The notes under the pieces were generated by a model. The model ran no database searches. It was not told the DNA's origin and worked only from the letters and a program-made list of their open reading frames with translations. Positions 46,366 through 58,777 of a stretch of DNA of 64,000 nt are shown one piece after another; within the stretch, counting starts at the first letter, position 1; every line of letters begins with the position of its first letter. The DNA is taken from assembly GCF_016808335.1 (NCBI RefSeq), contig NC_053142.1, positions 4,990,903 to 5,054,902 on the forward strand. The letters run 5' to 3'. Origin of the DNA: Panicum virgatum. Its lineage: Eukaryota > Streptophyta > Magnoliopsida > Poales > Poaceae. The position numbers and the translations under genes were made by a program.

Positions 46366-47490
46366 AAAATGTTCCTCTACGTGCGCATCCCACATACGAA
46401 CACCCTCCTCTTTCCACAACAATAGAAGATCCTCAATCAGTGATTTCAGATACACATCTATATCATTACCAGGTTGCTTCGGGCCGGGGATAAGCACCGG
46501 CATCATAATGAATTTCTGCTTCATACACAACCAAGGAGGAAGGTTGTATATATAGAGTGTCATAGGCCAGGTACTATGGTCACTGCTCTGCTCACCGAAA
46601 GGATTCATGCCATCCATACTTAAGCCGAACCTTATATTCCTCGCATCATTTGCAAATGTTGGGAATGTTCTGTCCACCTTTCTCCACTACGACCCATCAG
46701 CGGGGTGTCTCAACATATTATCTTGCTTACATTCTTCTTTGTGCCATCGCATCAATTTAGCATTCGTTTTGTTCATGAACAAACGTTTCAGACATGGTAT
46801 TAGAGGGAAATACCACATCACCTTGGCAGGCACCCTCTTCTTGACACGCATCCCCTCAATGTCGCCTGGATCATCTCGAGGGATCTTATACCGGCTTGCG
46901 TTGCATACAGGGCATGAATCCAAATTTTCATACTCCTCACCACGATAGAGGATGCAGTCATCAGGACAAGCATGTATCTTCTGTGCCTCTAATCCTAAAG
47001 GACAAACAACCTTTTTTTGCCTCGTATGTTGTCTCCGATAAGATGTTACCCTCAGGGAGTAAGTTTTTTATAAGTTTCAGCAACTCCTCGAATCCCTTGT
47101 CAGACAAACCATTTGATGCCTTCCATTGCAACAATTCCAATGTGGTACCCAACTTGTTTTGGCCTTGTTTGCAATCTGGATATAACAATGTTCTGTAGTA
47201 CTCCAACATACGATTCAGATCTCTCGATTCCTTTTCTATTTCGCAAACTTCCCTTAGATCGTCTTCTACAATGTGTCCTTCAGCATCTTCTTCAGGCTCA
47301 CCCATTGCAGTGTCATCAAAAAAGACATCATAATTGGCTGCAAAGTCAGGAATCCTGTCCTCATCTTCTTCATTATTATCCAGCATAATTCCTCTTTCTC
47401 CATGGTTGGTCCAAACATAGTAGTTCTGCATGAAACTACTATTGAACCAGTGACTGTGGATGGTTCTTGATGATGAGTAATCCTTTTCAT
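46366..47490 (-). pseudogene. CACTA TNP2-type transposase, N-terminal part
   Basis: This is the upstream portion of the same transposase, right of the gypsy insertion. The acidic region (DNNEEDEDRIPDFAANYDVF) leads to EELLKLIKNLLPEGNILSET and YEAKK. A one-base expansion in an A-run (about 47010-47016) then shifts the frame, and the reading frame with CPDDCILYRGEEYENLDSCP, CNASRYKIPRDDPGD and FPLIPCLKRLF follows. An in-frame TAG (46687-46689) replaces the Gln of the family motif HPADGSQW. The next block has GLSMDGMNPFGEQSSDHSTW, LYIYNLPPWLCMKQKFIMM and VLIPGPKQPGNDIDVYL, classic TNP2 catalytic-core sequence. The last residues, DAHVEEH, abut the insertion site. The frame matches exactly the continuation at 33235 once the element and one AAAAT copy are ignored. 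Confidence 0.82.
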
Positions 47491-47499
47491 TCTTACATG

Positions 47500-47957
47500 A
47501 AATTTTTGCTACAATTCAAGCATACAATAGTAAGCCCACTATAAAAATTTCACCTCAATTGAGCCATAGAAACTGCGGCTATGAATTATTCTATTTAATT
47601 ATAGAAAAAATAGATCTAAATTTAAAGTAAAAATTTTGTACTAAAATATATTTTATTATATATTCACTGTGTAGATCTACTCATGTGGAGTCCAACAAAA
47701 TTGGATTTTTTATTTTATGATTTTTCTGTGATTTACTATGATTTTTCAAAGATTAAATCAAAATAAACAAAAAAAGAAATAGCAAAACCGCGCTATGTAG
47801 CAAAACCACAGTTACTGTAGCAAATCCGCTGTTCAAAACCGCTCCAGGGGGTAGAATGTCCGGTTTTAAAAAGTTCAGGGGTTAAATATCCGGTTTTATA
47901 GTTTGGGGGGTGAAGTGCTCGGACCCCAATAGTTTGGGGGGTTATGTAGACTTTTTC
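47500..47957. repeat. Unclassified repeat ending in CTTTTTCC
   Basis: An AT-rich body (47500-47780) passes into 'agcaaaaccgc' and 'ccggtttta' repeats. It ends with 'gggttatgtagactttttcc' at 47957, where it abuts retroelement-derived coding sequence. Read inward on the minus strand it starts GGAAAAAGTCTACATAACCC. It looks like one terminus of a dispersed grass element, but the partner end was not found. Confidence 0.4.
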
Positions 47958-49667
47958 CTTTGAATCATGATCATCATTGAGGACAATTTCACTAATTGAG
48001 CTATCCGATTGCTTTTCGACAACCGGCTTTTCTTTATATAGTGTCAAATCTGAATTTTTGTTTAATCGTCCATCTTTTTTGACACGATAAACTTGCTTGA
48101 TCACCTTGTATTTCTTTTTCTGTATAGACCGATCTTTTTCATCAAAACAGCCATTAATGGTAGGTGATGGTTTACCAATTGCCGGCTCCCTATAGGTAAT
48201 ATAATCTGGACACAAATATCTAGGAAGAGACGGCATACATGAATTACAATGTCATGACGGATAAAAACAAGGCATGCTGTAATAAGATCCGCATGGCATA
48301 GATATAGGTGACCTATGTGACGAAAACGGCATTGAATTAGAAAAATTATTCTTTTGCTGATTCCGATTATGGAATTGCTGTTTTGGAGTAGATCTTGAGT
48401 GTTTTGGATATTTTAGCCGACTAGCATCATTATTTTGTTTTTTGGATTTAGTCGGAAGATCTCCAAGAAAGGGCTTCGGCTTTTCCTTTTGATGCTTGCG
48501 ACGACCTTTGGATTCAACGGTTTTCCAAACACAAATCTCAAGTTTTTTGGGCTTAACCATCTTAGGTTTTGATTTATTTTGCAAAACCCTAGATGAGCCA
48601 GTTAGATCGGTCTTGGAAACGGTCAGACCGGTTGCAATCAACTAGCATCTTTGCCTTTGTTTTGTTGCCCCCCTAGCGTTGAATTACAAAATTTAGTCTC
48701 TGTGCTCTTGCCAGGGGATTTTGGTTTAACAATTTCGGCTTGGGACAGTCAAATTGTATCTTGACAAGCAATATCAGACAAATTTTTACAAGGATTATTA
48801 GCCGGCTTTTCAATAGCCGACTTTTGAATAATAAGAATTGGATCCACACTCTTCTTTTTATTAATCAGCTCATCCGCAAAAGTAAGCAAACCACTTATAA
48901 AAGTAGTTGTGGACTTACTATCCTTGGTAGATCGTACATCCTCAACTCGTCGATGACAGATATCTTCATCATGACGATGCCTTGTTCTGTTATCCGATAA
49001 CAATGAGAATGCAAATTTATGTGGATAACCTTGTGCAGGTCTTCAGGAAATCCTTCAAGTGCCACCATATCGCTGGAGTTTGATAGATCGGCCATGACAG
49101 CCAGATTTTCGTCTCCAGCGGAGTCGCCGATTTGTGTTGACGCCTTTTATGGGCCAACACACGATCGCGCTAGGTCGCGCGGCGCTAGGAGGAGCTCCTT
49201 GCAGGACCTCCTGCATGGAACGGTCAGACTGGTCGCCGCGCAGAACGGCGACGATCCGACGAACGCTCACCCGGGAGGGACCCCATCGGGGCAAGCAAGC
49301 GTAGGGTTGCCCTAGGCTCGGCAGGCCAGCTAAGGCGTCCTCAAACGCCATGGAAACGAGAGAAGAACAACATGTCGAGGTTAGAAAAGCTAGGGTAAAA
49401 AGATAAAATATGTGTTTTTGATAGATTCGATTGGGTTGTATCCTCAATCGGCCGTGACCCTTTATATTTATAGGGTGGGGAAGACTTACCCCGCAAGAAA
49501 TCCTATTTACAGATCTAGATCTACTAAAACTCTGATTACACGCGGACTCCTCCTAGACCGGTCGGACCCACCGGCCAGACCGGTCGGGCTCCTGCCGGAT
49601 CAGCTACAGCACCAGACCGGTCAGACCGCTTGGTCAGACCGGTTGATGCTAATATTGGCTGTCAACA
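47958..49667 (-). mobile_element. Partial LTR retrotransposon, 5' LTR and internal start
   Basis: The 5' LTR is 49135-49667 on the minus strand (TGTTGACAGCC...GGCGTCAACA). Directly inside it is CAAATCGGCGACTCCGCTGG, the usual leader of a class of non-autonomous grass LTR elements. Minus-strand frames follow (48749-49003, 48252-48641, 47960-48236), with a lysine-rich low-complexity protein (KPKMVKPKKLEICVWKTVES; MPCGSYYSMPCFYPS) but no recognisable gag or pol. The element is cut off at 47957 by another repeat and has no 3' LTR in view. Confidence 0.6.
49135..49667 (-). repeat. 5' LTR of the partial retroelement
   Basis: The LTR is 533 bp with TG...CA ends. It contains at least five 'gaccggtc' or 'agaccggt' repeats between 49555 and 49645 and a 'ctttatatttatag' TATA-like motif at about 49460 in plus orientation. 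Confidence 0.65.
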
Positions 49668-49988
49668 CATCCATAAGTTGAGTGTCACTTTCCATCCTGA
49701 ATTTATGGGATATGTACAATATACTCGCCTCATTTTTTTTTATAAATATATGAAATTCAAAACAAGCAAGATATTTTTTATCTTTTTTTTTATTTTTGGT
49801 TGTTCTACAAATTACCTTCATTGTGTAAAAATTATGAGCAGCTATCCACTAGGACATGCGTGCACAAAATTTACTACATCCAGATGTGCGAAGGCAAACA
49901 ACGTCCGAGTTCGAGTTGAAACCGGACGACCGACCCCGATTCTGTGGGCTGCCCGCCGGTGTGCAGCCCATATTCGGTGGCACGGCGG
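49668..49988. other. MED15 upstream region
   Basis: An AT-rich segment (49668-49860) runs up to a GC-rich proximal promoter. No gene is supported. Confidence 0.4.
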
Positions 49989-49996
49989 TATAAATA
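49989..49996 (+). promoter_or_regulatory. TATA box of the MED15-like gene
   Basis: TATAAATA stands in a GC-rich proximal promoter 120 bp upstream of the proposed ATG at 50116, which fits a plant core promoter with transcription starting near 50020-50030. Confidence 0.6.
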
Positions 49997-50115
49997 CCCG
50001 TGAGTCCGGACAGCAACCGCGTGCGCTCTCATCAACGCCTCCCTTTCCGTGGCTTCCTCACGAGGCCTTTCCTTTCGAGTATCCAACTCCTTGGCTGTTT
50101 TACCTTCTTGCTGCG

Positions 50116-53100
50116 ATGCAGGACTCCGCCGCCGGGGACCCATGTCCGTGGAGCCAGGACCTGGACCCGCTCTTGCGCCCCCAGGTGTTGGACAAGATGT
50201 ATATGTGCTCTGCTCCGTTCCACTCCCTCCCCTAGCGTCGCCATTGTTGCCCTGATTTTTGTTAGGGTTTTGGTTGGTTCGTTTGTTCGATGGCCGTCTT
50301 TCATTTGGTGGTCTGCGCATGGGAGCGGGAGGGTTCGATGACATGTAGATGGTTTCTCACTTTTGCCCCCTTCTCAAGCCGCTGGAATGCCATATTCAGA
50401 TTTGTGAATACACTATCGATTCCACTATGTTCGTTGCTACATCTTAAGCCTACTAATATTTACTTAGATTCGGATTGCTGCTTTGGATTTTTTTTAGAAC
50501 TAATGCAATGATTTTGTTTGTGGCTTACTCCCTACGACCAATAAAAAGTGCAATAATACTACGTTTAAGAAAAATTCCACAAAGAGTGCAATTCTTGCAA
50601 TACTACGTTTAGAAAAATTTCACAAAGAGTGCAATTTTAGAGATTAGATCTCAACTACCTGCCTAATTAAATAGCCAGATTTGGATTGTATGCCAAAACT
50701 GTTTGAAAAAAAAATCTAGAACTATACTCTTCATGAGACAAAGAGAGTAATAAATGAGGGCACGAGAGTCTTTTCACACCACCACTGTTTGAAAAAAATC
50801 TAGAATTGCACTTTTTATAAGACTAAGGGAGTAGCTACCTATTTAAGATTTGTTTCCTCAGTGTGACAACCTGGGGGTTAAGAGGATTGCTTACATGTTA
50901 AGTTTATTTCCTTCTATATTCTCGAAAAAGAAAATTCTTTTTGTATGTTACAATGATCAATGTTTGGTTTGATTTGATGCGTATTAGAACATATCTCCAA
51001 TGCTTAGAGATGGATGGCTATAATGTCATCTAAGAGATATATCACTAAATAAAGCTAGTTTCTCCAACAAACTATCACCAAGGTATACCTTATAGCTTTT
51101 AATGGCTGGGCGCGTATAGAAGATGAGTTCCTAAAAAACACAAGCAGCTGATGGCTTTGTTTTTTACTCCCTTCTTTTTCACCACATTGGTCATAAGATG
51201 ATATGTACATGCTAAATGATAGTCATGTTGGCACTGTTCGCGAGCGACCTCCATATGACAGTTAAAACTGCTTTATCAAGTATATAGTAGTACTGTTGTG
51301 ATGTGGTGTTTAGGCATTTTGGTTTGGAAAATGCTGTGATTCTTTCTAAAATTTGGTTCTTTTGGTCTCATGGCCACATTTTTTCTGCAATACGAAGATC
51401 TTGTGGGTTATCATCTATCTCTGTCTATGAGGATCAACTAGTGCATTGCTCAACAATCAGCTATTTTAAGTGTAGCTTGCTTTTATCGTAATACTCTACA
51501 GACTTGATATGTCTCATGTTCCAATTATATTACCCTAAATTTACCTGCTCTACTCAATCAGAGTGAGGATATTGGCCAAAGTTTACCATGGACAGCTCGA
51601 TTCTACCGAGGACCTTAACAGGGTTGCTGCCAGATTTGAAAACAAGGTATTCCATGAAGCTAACAGTAAGGTAATCTTTTTGTTCCCTGGTAGAGTATCA
51701 TTTTTATGGCACGCTTCGTGTGCATTTGAGCTTCAGATCTACTATGTTAGCCATGCAGTTTGCATATCAGTACTAAAATTAACTGATGAATGCAAGTAGT
51801 ATATGGTGAAAATGAAATAAAACTGTCAGCTATGTGTTTTCTTCCTCTGGCTCCCGTTTCATCTGTTTTATCTCATACCATGGAGTATAATGTAGTTTCG
51901 TCATTTTTACAGGGAGATTATCTTAGGAGAGTATCTTACTGGTTGGCCACTCTGGAGCTAAAACAAAAGCAAAAACTTTTGCAGCCTTCTGCTTCAATCC
52001 AACATCACCAGGTACAAATGGGAAGCCATATGCGTCCAGTTAATGCAGTTGTTCATGCAATCAATGGAGGTAATTCATCAATTACTGCACAAGTGCCATC
52101 GATTTCTACTCAAGGAAGTCAACCTTCTCAGCTGCAAGGCCTTCCTATGACATCTTTAGTTTCGAGCCTAGTGCCAAACCAGAACGTGGTTTGTCCTTCA
52201 GCGCAAAACATGCACGTCAAGGTTAAGCAAGAACATCCAGAGGTTACAAGAAAGCCAGATCAGACTCTTAACTCGCGACAAGCATCAACAACTCCATCAG
52301 CACCAAGTGTCCAACTCAGTCAGCAGATGGTAGCACCAGTTGCATCTGAAAAGTTGAAGGAACTAGCCTTGCAAATGCAGCCCTCAGACTTTTCAGGACG
52401 TAACCCAATAAACATTACACAGCCACATGGACAGCCACTTGTTCAACCAAATGTTCAGCAGAATCCCTTCGTGAAAAATGGTATGCTGCCGAAGGAACTC
52501 ATGATGGTGAATCAAAAAGGTTTGGGGTTAAACCAACAACAGACGGATAGGCAACATTTAAAGTACCAAATGCGGGTGGCACAACAAACCAACATCACTA
52601 AGGTGCACAATGGTCATCCTGGAGTACGGAATGCTCAACCTGGGGTAACAGTTGGATTACGGTCAACGTTGAGAATGCATGAACAAGAGGCACTCAGTGA
52701 ACATATCGAAATAGAATCTCAGCCTATGGCCATACCTCAGCAGCTGATCACTGCCAGTCAGCAAAACATCTTGTTCTGTATGATCTCTCAAACTTTAGCT
52801 TTTCCAACCTGCATTATGAATAATAAATTGTGTATGGCATGATGCTGGGTCAATTCCTCACTTTTATTTGTTAACTCATCACAGATGTTCACATCTTGTT
52901 TGTCATTTTCAGCAACTATGGGAAGTGCTGGAGAAGTTGATTGGAGGGAGGAAATGTTTCAGAAGGTGGGAATAATCTTTTTGACATATCGTATATTCAG
53001 GCTGAGACAAGGATTTTCTCTCAAGTCTTTATTTTTCTATGAGCTTTTTTTATCTGTCAGTCATGCCCATCTGTATCTATAAAGTATATATCATGCTACC

Positions 53101-55997
53101 ACAAGAATTTATGATCGCTGTAGTTTGATTGATCACATATCAGATCTCTGTCTTGCCTTTTAATAATATAAGCATTGCTACATAGTGTTGAATGTCAATA
53201 ATCATCTGTTTACATGGATTTCAGATCAAGCCACTAAAGGATGCTTACCTTTCAGAGCTCATGGAACTGGATAAAGCCATTGTTGTTCCAAAACTTTCAC
53301 AGGTCCTTTATTTTCATATTCAAACTTTGACCCTTATGAATGTTCATCTATTGATATCCTTAGTGCACCAAAATCTCTCACATTCCTTTGTTCCATCTCT
53401 GTACAGAAGCAGCTTGATTCATTACCCAATGAAAGAGCTCAACAATACAGATATAGATTACACTTGAAGCAGAAAACAAAACTGATGGTGAAATTCTTAC
53501 TGCTACAAAAAAGCAGCATCCCTGACAACCTCAGGGGGCAGCTCTCCAAGTTTTTGAAGTCCATACAAGATTTACTAGGTTTCTACAGGAGAAGTAAACA
53601 TCTAACGATGGATGCAAGAAATAGGTGCCAGATTTCTCAAGGGCAGCCTAAAATAATCAATCTTATTGGTGATCAGGCTCCTTCCAGTGGTGGTACATGG
53701 TCGGTATAAAATGCTACTTGCCTTTTAATAGTTTTATAAGAACTACTGTGAAATATTGGGTTCCTGATGATGTGTGACCATGACATTGAATTGCAATGAA
53801 GAAAGTACAAATTATGTGATGGGCTTCTTAGGCTGCATTATCTAGTAATTTCTCATTTTCATATTTAAATCTCCTTTCCAAAAATATTTTAAATTAGCAA
53901 CTTTCAAAATGATTCAGATTCCTTCTCATTTTTTTATATGACAAATTTATACATTTTCTTTGTGTTTTCTCTTTCTGTATTGTAGCCATCAAAATCAGCA
54001 AGAACAACCTGTAAATTCCCAGTTGATGAAGGATACTATCACTACGACACCAGCAGCTCAAGAAATCAATAGCAACAGCTTGTTAGGAGTAGAAAGCTCT
54101 TGTTTCCCTGAAAAGACACGAGGATCGTTGCAGTCTTTGCCAATCGATAAGCTTCAGGAGTGTTGCACACAGACACTTTCATTTGCTATCAAGGCAGGCC
54201 CTGTAAAAGTCTCTTCACCTTATGCTTCTCTGGTGTCCACATCCCCATCACACATTTCTACGCCTAGGGATGCAAAACCTACAACCTCATCCTCAGTTTC
54301 TGTGAAGTCCACTTTGCCATCACCAGTTGCCAAGCCAGGTCTTGTAAAAGTGTCATGTGCTTCAGTAAACTCTATGTTGCCATCATCATTTACCGAATCT
54401 ACTTCTATACAAGCTGTGTCACCATGTGCTTCAGCAAAATCATCATTGCCATCATCAACCTTTGCCAAGCCTAGTGTTATAGAAACCACTTCATCCGTTA
54501 CCAATTCAGGTTGTGATCCAGTTGCTTTGTCCTGTCCTTCAGTGCACCCTACACCATCTGACAACTTCGAGAGTTTTTCTGCCTTACTACTACAAGACAT
54601 CTCAGCCACTACCAGTGCACAGACAGTGGTAGGAAGAACAGCAACAACTGCAGAAAATTGTATTAAACAGGTCACTACCATTAAACCAATCATGCAAGCC
54701 TCATCACTTCTGGCAGAAACTGTAGATGATCAAGCAAAGGATAACGAGCACCCTGGAAATGAAATACCGGTGGCTAAGAAATCCATTGATCGCCTACTTG
54801 ATGCGGTAAGCATGCAACATTGATCATATTGGTAATAATTTGTATTTGGAATTCTTTTACTTATTATTTGACTTATCTTCAGGTGCGAACTTCATCGCCA
54901 GCAATGCTTTGCAGCGCAGCTAATTCCCTCCGCTCAGTCCTCAACATGAACAATTGGGTACAACAGAGTGAAATGGATACATCTGAGGATTGGTCATTCT
55001 TCTCAGAGCAGTGTGGATCTAGCACTGCGAACAAAAGGAAGCGTGGTTTGGAAAGTACATCATTGTATTCTGAATCAGCACCACAGGGCATCATGGGTGC
55101 AATTTGCTTGACATTTGATTGCACTGCCTCTGAGGCTGAATATAGTGCAGAACGCGGTGCTAGGAGGCAAAAAACACAGGTAACATGAGCGATCATTGCT
55201 TTCCTTTCCTATTTTTTCTGAAACACGTTATCTTTGTTTTCTGAAGCTATTAATGAGGCAATTTCTGCTCTCTTATGAGTTGCAACATATTTCTACAAAC
55301 AACATGAGCAGTCTCACTTTTTTCAAACTTTTTATTGCAGAATGCTAAGGATACTCTGTTAGATGAAATAAACTCTGCAAACAGCATGCTGTTAGATACC
55401 TTTATCAGCATCGCCGATGACTATGGAACAGATGCGATTTCCTCTAGCAGTGGTGGGACACTGATCAAGCTCTTCTACACTGCCACATCACTCGCACCAG
55501 ACCTTGCATCGCTCTTTGCAACACCTGGTGGAATGGTATTCTTGCCGTCAAGCCTACTGCCTATTTTACGACACATTGCATAAAATTTCTGTGATATTGA
55601 TAGACTTTATCTGTGCAGTGTATCGTCATGCCCGTGAAGCTCTTGGTCCCCGCAGATTATCCAAGAAGCTCTCCTAGGTTTGTCTGTGACCAGGGTGATG
55701 AGCAAATGAGGTGAGTTCAGGCAGAATTCTCAAAAACTAATAGTGTATCGATCATCAGCATGTTGTTGTCCATTACTAAGATGCAACTCGACTTGCTGCA
55801 GGAAGAGGTTCAATGACATTTCTGGCACGCTGGACATAGCCTTCCGGCAGGCCCTCTATGGACTCCCAGATCCCATGTCTGTCCTGGACATCGCAAAGGC
55901 TTGGGATGCCTCCGTACGGAGGGCCGTCGTGGAGTTCGCAAAGATGCACGGCGGGGGAACGTTCAGCTCCAGTTACGGTGAGTGGACTAGGTGCTGA
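50116..55997 (+). CDS. MED15: Mediator subunit 15-like protein with KIX domain, complete
   Basis: MED15 is a Mediator tail subunit; its KIX domain binds transcription-factor activation domains. Exons: 50116-50198, 51562-51670, 51913-52777, 52913-52965, 53225-53302, 53407-53703, 53999-54805, 54883-55179, 55341-55535, 55619-55710, 55802-55997. All are in phase and encode 1023 aa. The KIX domain spans residues 12-90 (LDPLLRPQVLDKIVRILAKV, LNRVAARFENKVFHEA, DYLRRVSYWLATLE). A glutamine-rich low-complexity region follows (90-350). A helical block has DWREEMFQKIKPLKDAYLSE and LSKFLKSIQDLLGFYR (360-470), then a Ser/Thr-rich region. The conserved C terminus has PVKLLVPADYPRSSPRF, DIAKAWDASVRRAVVEFAK and GGGTFSSSYGEW. 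It is shorter than Arabidopsis MED15a (about 1300 aa). The exon 7 acceptor is chosen at 53999 because it alone keeps the frame. A TATA box lies upstream and a MITE in intron 1. Confidence 0.88.
50528..50831. mobile_element. Stowaway-like MITE in MED15 intron 1
   Basis: The left end CTCCCTACGACCAATAAAAA and the inverted right end CTCCCTTAGTCTTATAAAAA are flanked by a TA duplication (50526-50527, 50832-50833). The length is 304 bp and it is non-coding. The segment 'aaagagtgcaatt' is duplicated internally. Confidence 0.8.
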
Positions 55998-58495
55998 TGG
56001 TGCCTGAGAGATGGAGGCTGCGTGTGTGCCTCTTGTTTTGTTGTAGAACATGCTGGTCAGTTTAAACTAGTGCGAGAGAAGCATAGCATGTACTTTGGTG
56101 GACTCATGCTCTACAATGGATGTACATCACCAGTTCTTTCTACTGGTAAGATATTTATAGTTCAATATATAATTCTAAGAAACAGTGTATAATAAAAAGT
56201 ATATATTGATGAAAAATACTCCTTCCATTTTTAATGTATAATTCTAAAAAATAAAGTGTATACGTTACTACAGATATGGTGATCCCCAACAACCCAGGAC
56301 GGCGGTGTCACACCTCAAAATTTCTATTTTGGGTTGTGAATATATTTTTGAATATAATTACTCATCTTCTGAATTTTCTAAGAATTCTCCAGATTTTTTT
56401 GGCAATTATTCTCATTTTCTCCCTTAAGCTAAATCTATTTAATGGAAAAGTCCTACATAAACAATATAGGAAACCTTATTCAACAATCCATAAAAAAGAT
56501 TCAACATTTACGAAAACTACTTCAACATTTGATACTTTAACTGTTGAAATGACTTTTAGAAATATTGAAGTAGTATATTAAAAATGTTGAAATATTATAT
56601 TTCACTAGGTTCGTGCCCATGCGTTGCTACGAGCAACTAAAAGATTTATAGCACGAGACACATAATATTTGTTTAAAAAGATCATAATTTATAGACATCA
56701 AAGATGTGGCCAACCAGCACGTACCTGAAGTCATTGATATAGATGACAAAGGATAAGATATCAATAGAGAAGCATGATTATCCAATCAATAATACCCATG
56801 GGCATTGAAGAGAAGCTCATATTGACAACACAGTAATAGCTAAATCTTAGATAAGAAAATCTTTATTAACTTATTACACCATCCTCTTTATTTTGGTCCT
56901 GCTTGTTCCACAAGATTCTGCAAGGTATCTATAATGCTGATACACAAGAATGCATTAAGAAAAAAAGATCCAGGACATTGCCAACTCCAACTCCAACTCT
57001 AGAAACCCCAATCATATTGGGACACAAGCAGATCAGTCCTCATCGCCGATGAAGAGGACGGGGATCACGCACCCTGTCCTGGAGACCGTCGAGGCCGAGT
57101 CCCAGAGTGGCACAATGGGGCAGTGAGCAACGCGATTTGATGGATGATTCGCTGGAATAGCGTCGGGGATGGCGAGCAGGAAGGAGGGGCGGCAGTGAGC
57201 GGATGGGGGCAGGGCGATGCGCAGGAGGAGCGGAACCGTCGGGTGGACGCGCTGGTGGATGGCGTGCGAAGGGGGACGATGCCGTTGGGGAATCGCACAG
57301 AGCACTTCTTTGATCGGACGGATAGAATTGGTCGGCAGAGCCACCACGGGGAGAGGGCTAAGGTCGCATCAAAGATTTTTCTCCCAATCATTTTTTAGTA
57401 TATATATAGAATGTATGTATGTGCATACATATATATTTGTTGAATTTTTTAGAAAAATAAAAAAATTCATATTGGATCTTATTTTGTTCCATTAATTTGA
57501 TGCAATAATATTATGCAAATGGATCTAAGAAAAACTTAATGGTTTGAGAGAAATCACATTAAGAAATTTGATATTCATATTTATATTTCTTTTGACCTTC
57601 TCCATTCAGCTATTGAGACAAGTGTCGTGACAAAGGGCAGCAACCAGTGCAACACCCGCTCATGCTCTCTGCGCTGACCGGGCATGCGTGAACTTTTCAT
57701 CCTAGCTGTTTATCTCGTTTGTGACAATCTCAAAATTTGGAAGATAAAAAAGTAAATTTCATTTAGAAGATGTATAGGATTTCGGTGCAGGCGGGCCTCA
57801 AATAAAACTTCTGGCTTTTACGAGCCCAACCTGAACAACCTGGCCCGGCTTCTGGTTTCAGTTGGGCCTACGGTTCCAGTCTGAACCCACAGTATTCTTG
57901 CTAGCAGCTCGGTCCAAACCGTTGCGCAATGCTCTCTCAATCCGTTACCTACAAAACCAAATGATGACCATCTCAGAAAGCAGCCCAATAAAACCAGCGG
58001 GACAAGCCAGCGGGACGTGGTTGTCTGACGCTAGATTTTTGCGTAGTCGGAACAGGTAGGTATTAAATATCCTACGTGAACAAATATGAGGAATCCTGAT
58101 TTGAACTCCAATCCGTTATTTTATAGATAGAGGATAAAACTGACCTACTATATCCATATAAGATGCATATGTACAACTAAGGATTAGAAGTGTTCTTTAG
58201 ATCTAAACCTAAAAAATGAGAGAATAAAAATACAAGAAAGACAATAAAATAATGAAATAAAACTAGAAGAGTTATCAAGCTTCAACCTTCTTTCATTCAG
58301 GTTCTAACCTTACAATGTCTTATAATAATACAATCCATCGCATCTCATATACTTAGAAACTTGATGTGGTAATCTGTTGGCCAGCAATAAAAATCATAGA
58401 AATAGACTCAACGTAGGTAGTTAATAACAAGGCGATGCCTCTAGGGAAATCACAACAGTGAAGACGCTATCGCCGCCCCTCCGACGAGCCAGAGT
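55998..58495. other. MED15 3' flank and gene-free DNA
   Basis: The MED15 3'UTR probably ends before about 56150. A single Stowaway-like end (ACTCCTTCCATTTTTAATG) is at 56218. A dispersed-repeat phrase 'ttcgtgcccatgcgttgcta' is at 56611. The patch 57010-57360 is GC-rich with conflicting open frames and no recognisable domain. The rest is AT-rich. Confidence 0.4.
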
Positions 58496-58777
58496 CACTA
58501 CTACAGTAAACTTAACTGAGACAGTCAAAATGGGTTTTCTGAGGCGGTCATAGTAAACACCTTGGACCTATCGTCACTGTTAATCAAGCATTACTAAGGC
58601 AATCGGGCAACAACCTCTATTAATGCTTAATAATAGAAGCGGTTGTTGTAACGAAACTGTCCTATGTTAATGCATTAACAGAGGCGGTTGTACGGCCGGC
58701 GGCCTGGCCAGGCCGCCGGCCTGCCCGCTTCTGAGCAATCTTTTAAGTGTCTCGCTTAATCATGAATTGTAGTAGTG
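58496..58777. mobile_element. 282-bp CACTA MITE
   Basis: The termini CACTACTACAGTAAAC and, inverted, CACTACTACAATTCAT are flanked by a perfect AGT duplication (58493-58495, 58778-58780). Subterminal 'tgaggcggt' and 'agaggcggttg' motifs match the 20223-21048 element, so both belong to one family. It has no coding capacity. A 28-bp perfect palindrome lies at 58694-58721. Confidence 0.9.
58694..58721. repeat. 28-bp perfect GC palindrome
   Basis: The sequence begins GGCCGGCGGCCTGG and its second half is the exact reverse complement of the first, with no spacer. It is 100% G+C inside an otherwise AT-rich MITE. Confidence 0.95.

Larger units (their letters stand above)
24524..47500 (-). mobile_element. 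Large CACTA complex with transposase and Ulp1 genes (right end not resolved)
   Basis: The left terminus CACTACTAGAAAATAGGCC at 24524 is followed by repeated 'accggt' motifs (24540-24730), the CACTA subterminal array. A matching array lies at 30228-30412. Two element genes read leftward: a Ulp1-type gene (25015-28624) and a TNP2 transposase (N-terminal part 46366-47490, C-terminal part 31151-33240). The intervening 33241-46365 is a gypsy insertion; without it the complex is near 10 kb, normal for an autonomous CACTA. No right terminus matching CACTACTAG followed by TAT was found. Alternatively, two CACTA elements abut at about 30.5 kb. The expected left duplication is TAT (24521-24523). Confidence 0.6.

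Noticed and set aside
47539..47553. CACTATAAAAATTT as a possible CACTA terminus
   Set aside because: It faces the wrong way for the right end of the large CACTA, does not match CACTACTAG, and no duplication was found.
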